Position numbers and translations under genes: made by a program. Of a stretch of 64,000 nucleotides of DNA, positions 18,218 to 25,712 are shown one piece after another. Under the pieces are notes generated by a model that worked only from the letters and a program-made list of their open reading frames with translations, was not told the origin of the DNA and did no database searches. The stretch's first letter is position 1, and the number at the start of each line of letters is the position of its first letter. The DNA is from Lachnospiraceae bacterium UBA3850 (GTDB lineage Bacteria; Bacillota; Clostridia; Lachnospirales; Lachnospiraceae), in contig DGHK01000024.1 in NCBI GenBank assembly GCA_002392655.1, forward strand, positions 15,880-79,879. Direction: 5' to 3'.

Positions 18218-18772
18218 TTATCTTATATTCTCTCTCCATGTAGCTGGCTTAAACTCATTGATGATAGGAAGAAGTCTCTGATCAACATCTATCTTCAGTA
18301 CTGAGTTGAAGTTATTAGTTGCTATCATCTGTCCTGCGAAGCCTACGATTACTACTATCTCCTGATCGTTCCAGAACTTCTTCAGTGTATCGAAGAGCTC
18401 ATCTGAAACAGCCGTAGGATTCTTTACTATCTGCTGTCCAAGTGATGTAAGTGCCTGCTCTTTCTCATCATACTGAAGATTTGCCGGATCAAGTCCAAGT
18501 CCCTTGACATCACTGATAAAGAACAGTGAGCAAAGCTGGCATGAATTTGTTGTTGATATTGAATGAGCATAGAGGATAGCATCCTTCTCTCCTATAACCT
18601 CTACCAGACGATTCCATGATGTGTACCATGCCATATATGCATCATAGGTAGCAGCATCATTCAGAAGACCTCTCTTCATGTTTGTAACTGCATTTCTGCC
18701 TGCCAGTTCCTCGTATCTCTCCTTCTCTTTTCCGCTTGTTTCCTCAAGCTCTAAAAGTTTTACTCTTGCCAT
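18218..18772 (-). CDS. AhpD/carboxymuconolactone-decarboxylase-like protein
   Basis: 184 residues, mostly helical, with a CQLC pair (about 87-90) placed as the CxxC of AhpD-like proteins. The acidic residue and His that usually flank the pair in AhpD (ExxxxxxCxxCxxxH) are not visible: the block reads SISTTNSCQLCSLFF. It may be a thiol-disulfide or peroxide-linked protein, but activity cannot be assumed. It lies between mccA and metN in the sulfur operon, with a 166-bp leader that contains alternative hairpins and a possible promoter (TAGACA, 18 bp, TATTAT). Confidence 0.7.
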   Translation of the reverse strand: MARVKLLELEETSGKEKERYEELAGRNAVTNMKRGLLNDAATYDAYMAWYTSWNRLVEVIGEKDAILYAHSISTTNSCQLCSLFFISDVKGLGLDPANLQYDEKEQALTSLGQQIVKNPTAVSDELFDTLKKFWNDQEIVVIVGFAGQMIATNNFNSVLKIDVDQRLLPIINEFKPATWRENIR

Positions 18773-18861
18773 TTTCGATATCTCCTTATATTTTTATTTT
18801 TGACTTGTAGCTATCTGAGTCGTTACAAATAATAATTCCAAAACTGCCTTCCTGTCTAATT

Positions 18862-18897
18862 CCTATAAATTATTGTGCTTTATAGGTTTCGCCTATA
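18862..18897 (-). promoter_or_regulatory. Overlapping, mutually exclusive hairpins in the mccA-AhpD gap
   Basis: Read on the minus strand, TATAGG (18897-18892), CCTATA (18886-18881) and a later TATAGG (18867-18862) can pair as arms 1:2 (with GC extensions) or 2:3 (CCTATAAA with TTTATAGG). No T-run follows. The arrangement could be an RNA switch or processing site, or two plain operators. Confidence 0.4.
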
Positions 18898-18938
18898 GCA
18901 TACCCGGATGCATGTCATTTTGGATCCTTTATCAGGTC

Positions 18939-19847
18939 TCAGAAAAGGCCCTTGCTTATATATCTGTCGCCTCTGTCCGGGAGGATTGCAACTATGTTTC
19001 CCTCTTCTATCTCCTCAGCAAGCTTTAATGCTGCGAAAAGTGCTGCTCCTGATGAAGAGCCTGCAATTATTCCTTCATGCAGAGCTAGACTTCTTGATGT
19101 TTTAAATGCATTCTCATCTGTTATTTTTATGACCTTATCTATCAAACTCACATCCATAGTATCGGCTATAAAATCATTTCCTATTCCCTCTATATCATAA
19201 TCAGCATGCTCTCCTCCGCCGATTATCGAGCCATATGGATCAGCGAGCACTCCCTGAATATCAGGTCTTTGCTCCTTCAGATACTTCATAACACCTGAAA
19301 ATGTACCACCGCTTCCTGCACCTGCAACGAAATAATCAACCTTACCGTCAAGTTGTCTATATATCTCCGGTCCTGTTGTCTCATAGTGAGATAGCGGATT
19401 AGCAGGATTGTCAAACTGTTTCAGAGAGATAGCTCCGGGTATGGTTTTTATGATTTCCTCAGCCTTCCTGTCAGCCCCAAGCATTCCTTCTGCTCTTGGC
19501 GTATGAACAATCTCTGCGCCGAGTGCCGCCATGATTCTCTGCTTCTCCATAGAGAACTTCTCCGGCACAGCAAATATGATCCTATATCCCTTATTAAGTG
19601 CTGCAACGGCTATTCCTATTCCTGTGTTTCCTGCAGTTGCGTCAACGATGGTACCGCCCTCCTTTAGGACTCCCCTCTCCTCTGCATCACGTATCATATA
19701 GTCTCCAACCCTGTCCTTTACACTGCCTGCAGGATTCATAAGCTCCAGCTTTACATATACATTTACCCTGGGCTTTACGCCCATATGATTTATTTTAAGG
19801 ATAGGCGTATTACCTATCATTTCCTGAACACTGTTATATACTTCCAT
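18939..19847 (-). CDS. mccA: O-acetylserine-dependent cystathionine beta-synthase / cysteine synthase family (MccA-like)
   Basis: 302 residues, a fold-type II PLP enzyme. The PLP lysine is in NPAGSVKDR (about residue 44), the substrate loop is TAGNTG and the phosphate-binding Gly/Ser loop is GSGGTFSG. HYETTGPEI and EGIGNDF are typical of the MccA/CBS group rather than CysK. With MccB it converts homocysteine and (acetyl)serine to cystathionine and then cysteine. A plain cysteine synthase cannot be excluded. It lies 18 bp after mccB and shares its Cys-attenuated leader. Confidence 0.88.
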   Translation of the reverse strand: MEVYNSVQEMIGNTPILKINHMGVKPRVNVYVKLELMNPAGSVKDRVGDYMIRDAEERGVLKEGGTIVDATAGNTGIGIAVAALNKGYRIIFAVPEKFSMEKQRIMAALGAEIVHTPRAEGMLGADRKAEEIIKTIPGAISLKQFDNPANPLSHYETTGPEIYRQLDGKVDYFVAGAGSGGTFSGVMKYLKEQRPDIQGVLADPYGSIIGGGEHADYDIEGIGNDFIADTMDVSLIDKVIKITDENAFKTSRSLALHEGIIAGSSSGAALFAALKLAEEIEEGNIVAILPDRGDRYISKGLF

Positions 19848-19865
19848 TTCCGTATCCTTTCTTCT

Positions 19866-21011
19866 CTATGCCGTGATCGCCTGCTCCAGGTCGGCGATGA
19901 TATCATCTACATCTTCTATTCCTACAGATAGTCTGATCAGCTCATCCGTGATCCCCACTTCCTCTCTTATCTCCTTCGGAATGGCTGCATGTGTCATAGT
20001 TGCCGGATGGCACAAAAGTGACTCCACACCTCCGAGACTCTCTGCCAGAGTAACCAGCTTGGTACTCTTAAAAAACTTCTTGTAGTCATATTCCTTCTTT
20101 AGCGTAAATGATATCATCGCACCCGGACCGTCAGCCTGCTTCTTCTGAACCTCATATCCGGGGTCAGATTCAAGGCCCGGATAGTAAACCTTGTCTACGT
20201 ATCCGCTTTCTGCAAGCCAACCTGCAATCTTTTTCGCATTTTCGACATGTCTGTCCATTCTGACTCCCAGAGTCTTGATACCTCTTATCATCAGGTAGCT
20301 GTCCCAAGGTCCGAGTATTCCGCCTATCGCATTCTGCAGATAATAAAGTCTGTCAGCCAGCTTCTTGTCATTTACAACTACAAAACCTGATACCACATCA
20401 CTATGTCCTCCGAGGTACTTTGTTCCGCTGTGGATGACTATATCTGCTCCTAGTTCTATAGGTCTCTGTAGATAAGGTGTCATAAATGTATTGTCGACGA
20501 TCAGCAGTCTACCGCTCTCCTTTGCCACCCTCGAAACAGCCTCTATATCCGTAACAGTAAGTAGAGGATTTGCTGGGCTCTCAACATATATGGCCTTCAC
20601 ATCATCGTCCAGAGCTTGCTTTACTGCCTCTAGGTCAGAGGTATCAACTATCTTGTAGGTTATATTAAAGTTATTAAAAACATTATCCAGAATTCGGAAG
20701 GTTCCTCCATAGATATTGTCAGACACGATCAGCTTGTCTCCTGTTTTGAAAAGTGAGAGAACAGTTGATATAGCCGCAAGTCCTGATGCAAATGCGAGAC
20801 CATACTCTCCCTTCTCCAGATCAGCAACAAGTTTCTCGAGTGCGGCTCTGGTCGGATTTCCCGTTCTTGAATACTCCCAGCCCCCTCTGGTCTGACCCAG
20901 CCCATCCTGCTTATAGGTCGAGGTCTGATAAACAGGAACATTTACAGCCCCCGTAGTTTCATCTCCATCGATTCCTCCGTGAATTAAAAGTGAATTGATT
21001 TTAAGTGACAT
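19866..21011 (-). CDS. mccB: Cystathionine gamma-lyase/gamma-synthase family PLP enzyme (MccB-like)
   Basis: 381 residues of the Cys/Met-metabolism PLP family. The PLP lysine lies in HSGTKYLGGHSD (about residues 195-206), with the YSRTGNPT substrate block and SLGGVESL near the C-terminus. The pairing with mccA supports a cystathionine gamma-lyase role in reverse transsulfuration; gamma-synthase or homocysteine gamma-lyase activity cannot be excluded by sequence alone. It is the first full gene after a leader with a five-Cys peptide and a terminator, implying control by charged tRNA-Cys. Confidence 0.9.
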   Translation of the reverse strand: MSLKINSLLIHGGIDGDETTGAVNVPVYQTSTYKQDGLGQTRGGWEYSRTGNPTRAALEKLVADLEKGEYGLAFASGLAAISTVLSLFKTGDKLIVSDNIYGGTFRILDNVFNNFNITYKIVDTSDLEAVKQALDDDVKAIYVESPANPLLTVTDIEAVSRVAKESGRLLIVDNTFMTPYLQRPIELGADIVIHSGTKYLGGHSDVVSGFVVVNDKKLADRLYYLQNAIGGILGPWDSYLMIRGIKTLGVRMDRHVENAKKIAGWLAESGYVDKVYYPGLESDPGYEVQKKQADGPGAMISFTLKKEYDYKKFFKSTKLVTLAESLGGVESLLCHPATMTHAAIPKEIREEVGITDELIRLSVGIEDVDDIIADLEQAITA

Positions 21012-21037
21012 TTTTTCTTCCTCCTAGAATTTTTTGC

Positions 21038-21070
21038 AAAATAAAAACGAAGCAAAATTCTTGCTTCGTT
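21038..21070 (-). terminator. Leader terminator (attenuator) upstream of mccB
   Basis: A 10-bp perfect stem, AACGAAGCAA (21046-21055) against TTGCTTCGTT (21061-21070), with a five-base loop, followed on the minus strand by TTTTTATTTT. It lies before mccB inside its transcript, so it works as a conditional terminator. Confidence 0.88.
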
Positions 21071-21130
21071 AAGTCTCTTAGGCACGGCATAATACCGCTT
21101 TTATTTAGTCTCTAAAGGATCCTCAAACAT

Positions 21131-21140
21131 ACGAAACAAG
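21131..21140 (-). promoter_or_regulatory. Candidate antiterminator arm of the Cys attenuator
   Basis: On the minus strand CTTGTTTCGT (21140-21131) can pair over all ten bases, with one G-U pair, with ACGAAGCAAG, the 5' arm of the terminator (21069-21060). Pairing would prevent terminator formation. It lies 14 nt after the leader-peptide stop codon, where a ribosome stalled at the Cys codons would leave it free. Confidence 0.7.
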
Positions 21141-21153
21141 CCATTATGAATAT

Positions 21154-21207
21154 TCATTCACAACAGCAACAACAGTTTCTTCTGAATGTCTGAACTGATC
21201 CTTTCAT
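21154..21207 (-). CDS. Cysteine-rich leader peptide (MKGSVQTFRRNCCCCCE)
   Basis: A 17-codon frame with five consecutive Cys codons (TGT TGT TGC TGT TGT) just before Glu and the TGA stop. AAGGAG lies 5 nt upstream of the ATG, an excellent ribosome site. It lies between a good promoter and an antiterminator/terminator pair, ahead of mccB-mccA. This is the classic layout of amino-acid-specific attenuation: low charged tRNA-Cys stalls the ribosome on the Cys run and lets transcription continue. Cys leader peptides are known in Actinobacteria, while Firmicutes more often use T-boxes or CymR, so this is unusual. Confidence 0.9.
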   Translation of the reverse strand: MKGSVQTFRRNCCCCCE

Positions 21208-21236
21208 AGTTTCTCCTTAACTTCCTTTTCTTATTT

Positions 21237-21255
21237 ACCTACCAAGTTGATAGGT
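21237..21255. promoter_or_regulatory. 19-bp palindromic operator in the mcc leader
   Basis: ACCTACCAAGTTGATAGGT is a near-perfect dyad (ACCTA-N9-TAGGT) starting a few bases after the predicted transcription start. A very similar 19-mer, in similar flanks (TATTT before, TTT after), occurs at 25616-25634. The size and symmetry suit a dimeric regulator, perhaps Rrf2/CymR-type or the nearby LysR protein; identity is unproven. Confidence 0.65.
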
Positions 21256-21267
21256 TTTACGATGTAT

Positions 21268-21296
21268 AGATTAGCACCCACTTAATATCTTGTCAA
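21268..21296 (-). promoter_or_regulatory. Promoter of the mccB-mccA-metNIQ operon
   Basis: TTGACA (21296-21291), a 17-bp spacer and TAATCT (21273-21268) on the minus strand. Transcription near 21261 would give a leader of about 250 nt carrying the operator, Cys peptide and attenuator. Confidence 0.7.
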
Positions 21297-21313
21297 GAGA
21301 TTTTATAAATTTC

Positions 21314-21342
21314 TTGATTGAAAGGCTTTTTTCAATTAACAT
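21314..21342 (+). promoter_or_regulatory. Promoter of the SulP gene, predicted leaderless start
   Basis: TTGATT (21314-21319), a 17-bp spacer and TAACAT (21337-21342), with only six bases before the ATG at 21349. No Shine-Dalgarno sequence precedes that ATG, so the mRNA may begin at the start codon. Confidence 0.5.
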
Positions 21343-21348
21343 TAAACT

Positions 21349-23061
21349 ATGAATACAGATATCAAAACCATTATAAAATCTAAATTTCCGGAAAACTACA
21401 AAGCGGGACATGTATTCAAGGATCTCATATCGGGCTTCATAGTAGCACTTGTCTCCATACCCATCTCGATGGGGTACGCACAGATAGCCGGACTGCCTAT
21501 GATCTACGGGCTATACGGCTCTCTTTTTCCTATACTTATTTTCGGAATCTTCACAACCTCTTATGATTTTGTATTCGGAGTTGATGCTGCACCTGCAGCA
21601 CTGACAGGTGGAACTCTAGCCTCACTCGGTATTATGTCCGGTTCAAAGGAGGCTATGCTGACCGTCCCTGTTCTGACTGTGCTTATAGGTCTATGGCTTC
21701 TTCTATTCTACTTCCTGAAGGCCGGCCGTGCAGTAAAATATATATCTGTACCTGTTATGGGAGGCTTCATCACCGGCATATGTCTGGAGATAATCCTTAT
21801 GCAGTTTTCAAAGCTGATGGGCGGAAGCGCAGGAACAGGCGAGCTTCCTGATCTGCTGCTCCATATATTTAATCAGCTGAAGTCCTTCCACACACTTTCA
21901 TTTATCCTCGGAATATCCACGGTAATCATAATACTTTTATTTAGAAAGCTCTTACCCAAGCTTCCTATGTCCGTTATCATGCTGATAATAGGCGGCATAC
22001 TTAGCCAGTGGCTTGAACTCGAAAAAAAAGGCGTTAAGCTTCTTCCTGAAGCTAGAAGCGGACTTCCGGTACCAAAACTTTTACATATCAATTTTCATAT
22101 ACTTCCTGATCTTGCATTCTCAGCACTTACCATATCACTTGTCATTATGTCTGAAACGATCCTAGCATCCAGGTCAAATGCGATCAAGGACGGTTATGAT
22201 CTCGATACCAATCGCGAAGTGCTCGGCTATTCGCTTGCCAACATAACCTCAGGTGTATTTGGAAGCTGCCCTGTAAATGCAAGTGTTTCCCGTACATCAA
22301 TCGTCAGACAGTTCGGTGGTCATTCACAGCTGATGAGTGTGGCAGCCTCAATCACTATGGCTATAATACTTATCTTTTTCACCGGATATATACCATACCT
22401 TCCCGTTCCGATTCTGACCGGAATCATCGTTGCTGCTCTTCTGTCAGCATGTGAATTCAGTCTGCTGAGAAGACTTATTAAAAACAGCAGGTCCGACATG
22501 ATCATATTTATCTCAGCTATGCTGGGGGTACTTTTCTTCGGAACGGTTTACGGAGTTGTAGTCGGAGTTATCCTCTCCTTCTTCGCTGTGATCAGACAGG
22601 CAGTTTCTCCACAAAGAACCTATGTCGGAATCCGTGAAGGTCACGAGGGCTTCTACTCTCTGAGAGCTCACGGAGATGCTCGGCCTATACAGGGAACTGT
22701 TATATATCGTTTTGGAGGAAATCTGTTTTTTGCGAATATAGATACATTTGTAAATGATATAGAGGATGCAATAGATGAAAATACCAGAGTCGTGATTATA
22801 TATGCAAGCGGAATTAACAACATAGATCTGACCGCCACAGACAGAGTGATGGCATTAAATAAGAGTCTCAGAAAACGCGGAATACTCTTCTTTGTCACTC
22901 ATAATGACGGAGTCGTTAATAAAGAGCTGATAAGCTACGGTGCTGAGGAGCTTATTAGCTCAGGAGTTATCCGTAAGGACGAAGAAGAGGTCTTCGATTT
23001 TATCAAGTTGAAGCCGCCCTACCCACTAGCCGAAACTAATCCGTATCATATAGACGAATAA
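21349..23061 (+). CDS. SulP/SLC26-family anion (sulfate) transporter with STAS domain
   Basis: 570 residues. The membrane part (about 25-430) begins with the DLISGFIVALVSIPISMGYA signature of SulP proteins and includes the Ala-rich PAALTGG repeat helix. The C-terminal part (about 455-560) is a STAS domain. Relatives take up sulfate, bicarbonate or other anions. Divergence from the mcc/met operon supports sulfate or another sulfur anion as substrate, but no sulfate-assimilation genes are in the window, so bicarbonate remains possible. The start at 21349 matches the family N-terminus but has no ribosome site. Confidence 0.9.
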   Translation: MNTDIKTIIKSKFPENYKAGHVFKDLISGFIVALVSIPISMGYAQIAGLPMIYGLYGSLFPILIFGIFTTSYDFVFGVDAAPAALTGGTLASLGIMSGSKEAMLTVPVLTVLIGLWLLLFYFLKAGRAVKYISVPVMGGFITGICLEIILMQFSKLMGGSAGTGELPDLLLHIFNQLKSFHTLSFILGISTVIIILLFRKLLPKLPMSVIMLIIGGILSQWLELEKKGVKLLPEARSGLPVPKLLHINFHILPDLAFSALTISLVIMSETILASRSNAIKDGYDLDTNREVLGYSLANITSGVFGSCPVNASVSRTSIVRQFGGHSQLMSVAASITMAIILIFFTGYIPYLPVPILTGIIVAALLSACEFSLLRRLIKNSRSDMIIFISAMLGVLFFGTVYGVVVGVILSFFAVIRQAVSPQRTYVGIREGHEGFYSLRAHGDARPIQGTVIYRFGGNLFFANIDTFVNDIEDAIDENTRVVIIYASGINNIDLTATDRVMALNKSLRKRGILFFVTHNDGVVNKELISYGAEELISSGVIRKDEEEVFDFIKLKPPYPLAETNPYHIDE

Positions 23062-23066
23062 AAAAA

Positions 23067-23094
23067 TGAGTCAACAAAGTAATTTGTTGACTCA
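23067..23094. terminator. Bidirectional terminator between the SulP and VanZ-like genes
   Basis: A perfect 12-bp stem, TGAGTCAACAAA (23067-23078) against TTTGTTGACTCA (23083-23094). Six A residues precede it, giving a T-run on the minus strand; CTTATTATT follows on the plus strand. It can end both converging genes. Confidence 0.85.
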
Positions 23095-23107
23095 CTTATT
23101 ATTCAGA

Positions 23108-23620
23108 CTAAAATACCGAAAGTATCTTTCGAACGATTATTATATTCAGACCTGCGAGCAGGATTCCTGCCATGACACCGCCGCTGTCAATCAGAATATC
23201 CCTGAACTGACAAGCCCGCCCCAGTCCTACGAACAGCTGATGCAATTCATCACTCACGGCATATAGCGTGCCTATCAAAAACGGGATCAGTACCTTCTGC
23301 TTCTTGGGTCTCTTTTTCTCATAGAACACTCCTGTAAGCAAGATTCCGAGCATCATATATTCCAGAAAATGTGCTGTCTTCCGAATAGGAAAATCAAGCT
23401 TGGCTGCATATCTCTCCTGCGCATCCGGTGACCAGTCCTGGAAATCATACTCAATCATATAGCCGATGAATTTTCCGATCTTGTGACTCTCTTTTGTTGA
23501 TGTATCAGCATTCTGCGATGAGAAATAAAAAATCATAGCCATGCAAAGCAGCGTCAGAAATACAAATATCGTTTTTCTTATATTCAATTTGTCGTCTTTT
23601 TTAAATATATAATCAATCAT
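23108..23620 (-). CDS. VanZ-like family membrane protein
   Basis: About 170 residues from the Met at 23620 (MIDYIFKKDD); an earlier in-frame start at 23686 would add 22 residues. Neither has a clear ribosome site. Four hydrophobic segments and the VanZ hallmarks are present: FYFSSQNADTS after the first helix, RKTAHFLEYMMLG in the second and SDELHQLFVGLGR in the third. VanZ proteins are small membrane proteins; one member lowers teicoplanin susceptibility, and the general role is unclear. No van genes are nearby. Confidence 0.85.
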   Translation of the reverse strand: MIDYIFKKDDKLNIRKTIFVFLTLLCMAMIFYFSSQNADTSTKESHKIGKFIGYMIEYDFQDWSPDAQERYAAKLDFPIRKTAHFLEYMMLGILLTGVFYEKKRPKKQKVLIPFLIGTLYAVSDELHQLFVGLGRACQFRDILIDSGGVMAGILLAGLNIIIVRKILSVF

Positions 23621-23706
23621 AGTGTCTAGAATACCACAAAATTGATTTGAATAAAACATAAAATATTTTATAATATCTGTGAACATGACTACAGAAAGGA
23701 AAAATC

Positions 23707-24204
23707 ATGAAGATAGATATACTATGTGTCGGAAAAATCAAAGAAAGCTTCTACAGGGACGCAATCGCTGAGTACAGTAAACGCCTAAGCCGCTACTCCT
23801 CTTTGGATATAATTGAGGTAGCTGACGAGAAAACTCCTGATAAAGCAAGTGATGCAGTTACTGATATGATACTTCAGAAGGAGGCAGAACGACTGGGCAG
23901 ATACTTACCGGACAGCTCAGGAATCGGAACTGATACATATATAATAACTCTCGAGATTAATGGTAAAAAAATGACCAGCGAAAAACTCGCTGATCATATA
24001 AATAGTCTCGGAATAGATGGAATAAGCCATATCATATTTGTAATCGGAGGTTCACTTGGTTTACATAACTCCATTACCTCAAAGGCTGATTTTCATCTGA
24101 GTTTCTCAGATATGACATTTCCTCATCAGCTGATGAGAGTCATACTGCTGGAGCAGATCTACCGCTCCTATCGGATAATCAATAACGAACCATATCATAA
24201 GTAA
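23707..24204 (+). CDS. rlmH: 23S rRNA pseudouridine-1915 N3-methyltransferase
   Basis: 165 residues, a SPOUT-class methyltransferase (YbeA family). The N-terminal MKIDILCVGKIKE, the SAM-site loop IIFVIGGSLGLH and the C-terminal FPHQLMRVILLEQIYRSYRI are diagnostic. It methylates pseudouridine 1915 in helix 69 of the large-subunit rRNA. AAAGGA precedes the start. It is a single housekeeping gene with no operon partner here. Confidence 0.97.
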   Translation: MKIDILCVGKIKESFYRDAIAEYSKRLSRYSSLDIIEVADEKTPDKASDAVTDMILQKEAERLGRYLPDSSGIGTDTYIITLEINGKKMTSEKLADHINSLGIDGISHIIFVIGGSLGLHNSITSKADFHLSFSDMTFPHQLMRVILLEQIYRSYRIINNEPYHK

Positions 24205-24209
24205 ATGAC

Positions 24210-25121
24210 TTATTTATTATAAGCCTTGTCACTGTACTTACTCAGTTGATCGATATAGAGCTGACCGAGTTCGGATATCTTCGAATCCTTTCTCTTTATA
24301 TAACCAATACGCATCTTCTCACTCTCTTTAAGAGGTATGGCAGCATAGCCGGAACCATTCAGATCCTCACTGATAATACCGGAGCAAAGTGTGTAGCCAT
24401 TCAGTCCGACCATGAGATTCAGCATGGTCGCACGATCATTGCCCTTGATTATTTTATCATAATCATAGGTGCTGAGCTGCTCTTCCGCCAGGAAAAGAGA
24501 ACCGGATTTACCCTGATCAAATGAAAGAACAGGATAATCCCTGAGCTCTTCAATCGATAGCTCCTTCTTTTTCGACAGGGGATGTCTGTCGCTCAGATAG
24601 ACAAATGTATCACAGGTGAAAAGCTCTCTGAAGGAAAGTGAATTCGCACTTAGAAGCTTCTTTATAACCTTCTCATTAAAATCATTTATATAAAGAATTC
24701 CCAGCTCCGACTTGAAGTTTTTTACATTTTCTATAACCTCATCCGTTCTGGTTTCATAAACAGCAAACTCAAACTTCTCCATACCGTACTGTTTTACTAC
24801 TTCAACAAAAGCTTCCACGGCGAAGGAATAATGCTGCATAGATACGCTGAATTTCTGCCTGCTCTTCTTCCCCAGGTAATGGTCTGAAAGCAGATCGAAC
24901 TGATCATTCACCTGTCTGGCATAGCCTAGGAATTCTTCTCCTTCTGAACTGATTATCATTCCCTTGGTGGATCTGATGAATATCTCAAAGCCCAGTTCAT
25001 TTTCCAGTTCCTTAATGGCACCCGAAAGACTCGGCTGTGATATAAAAAGTTTCTTCGCCGCCTCATTCATAGAACCACTATCTGCTATCTCTATCGCATA
25101 TTTTAATTGCTGTAATGTCAT
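24210..25121 (-). CDS. LysR-family transcriptional regulator
   Basis: 303 residues. The N-terminal winged HTH (residues 1-60, MTLQQLKYAIEIADSGSMNE and LFISQPSLSGAIKELE) is typical LysR, and the C-terminal two-lobed effector domain spans about 90-295. Similarity is to CmbR/CysB-like regulators of sulfur genes by general appearance only. It lies between the SulP/mcc block and a decayed gene with the same palindrome as the mcc leader, so a role in sulfur control is plausible but not shown. Confidence 0.9.
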   Translation of the reverse strand: MTLQQLKYAIEIADSGSMNEAAKKLFISQPSLSGAIKELENELGFEIFIRSTKGMIISSEGEEFLGYARQVNDQFDLLSDHYLGKKSRQKFSVSMQHYSFAVEAFVEVVKQYGMEKFEFAVYETRTDEVIENVKNFKSELGILYINDFNEKVIKKLLSANSLSFRELFTCDTFVYLSDRHPLSKKKELSIEELRDYPVLSFDQGKSGSLFLAEEQLSTYDYDKIIKGNDRATMLNLMVGLNGYTLCSGIISEDLNGSGYAAIPLKESEKMRIGYIKRKDSKISELGQLYIDQLSKYSDKAYNK

Positions 25122-25145
25122 ATCTTCATCCTTTAAAGCTGCCTT

Positions 25146-25590
25146 TTATCTGACAGCTGCATAATCCTTTATAATCTCTGTTATTGATTTTCCGGACTTC
25201 TTCGCTCTCACAAAATCTATGGCAGGATTGACAGATCCTTGGTCTTCTTCTTAAGTCCAGCATGAAATGCAGCCGAAGCCATTACATCACGTACAGGCTG
25301 TTCGAACACATTTCATTCGAGAAGTATTCACCCTTTACTCTGTCAGACTTAAAATAATCATCAACGTTGTGAGGATTCAGTCCATGTAAACTATATTTCC
25401 ACAAATAGTCCCTGCTTGCAAGATATTTTTTGTTCTCGTCTATCTTAAATGCAGAATTTGCCAGAATAACAGCCTTCATAGGTTCAAGCTTAGTAAATGT
25501 ATTCAACGTTTCTTTATATAATCTGTTATAAGGTTCAAACCATCCATATATTTTATATCCTTTACCTATACTACTTACCGGGCATTGTTT
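25146..25590 (-). pseudogene. Decayed protein-coding remnant, unrecognised
   Basis: A continuous reading is spread over three frames. The first segment (including GYKIYGWFEPYNRLYKE and NSAFKIDENKKYLASRDYLW) has no credible start and stops at 25282. It continues in a second frame as ASAAFHAGLKKKTKDL, then in a third as NPAIDFVRAKKSGKS, ending at a stop at 25146. This pattern of two frameshifts and a missing N-terminus indicates a dead gene. I do not recognise the family. Its promoter and the palindrome shared with the mcc leader are intact, so the ancestral gene was probably sulfur-regulated. Confidence 0.6.
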
Positions 25591-25599
25591 ACTTTGACG

Positions 25600-25634
25600 A
25601 TGATACCATCTATTTACCTACTATGTCAATAGGT
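25600..25634 (-). promoter_or_regulatory. Promoter with a second copy of the 19-bp palindrome
   Basis: ACCTACTATGTCAATAGGT (25616-25634) matches the mcc-leader palindrome in length, ends and flanks. On the minus strand a TTGACA (25629-25624) lies inside it, with TATCAT (25605-25600) 18 bp on. A bound protein would cover the -35 region. It drives only the decayed gene. Confidence 0.6.
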
Positions 25635-25644
25635 TTATAACGGT

Positions 25645-25710
25645 AATAATAAGTCAGTGGGGACGGTTCTCATTTGCTTCATAGAGAACCATCCCCACTG
25701 ACTTATTATT
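25645..25710. repeat. Long GGGGACGG hairpin after the PurF-like gene (terminator or REP-like element)
   Basis: A 27-bp inverted repeat (25645-25671 against 25684-25710) with a single mismatch and a 12-base loop. The arms contain AAGTCAGTGGGGACGGTTCT and its complement. The outer AATAATAAG supplies a T-rich 3' end on the minus strand, so it can terminate the PurF-like gene, whose stop is 3 bp away. GGGGACGGTTCT palindromes recur as REP-like elements in several bacterial genomes, so it may be a repeat captured as a terminator. Confidence 0.75.
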
Positions 25711-25712
25711 CT

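Noticed and set aside
21012..21348. SAM (S-box) riboswitch or T-box upstream of mccB
   Set aside because: The leader lacks the SAM-I core and the T-box bulge sequence; the Cys-peptide attenuator explains the terminator.
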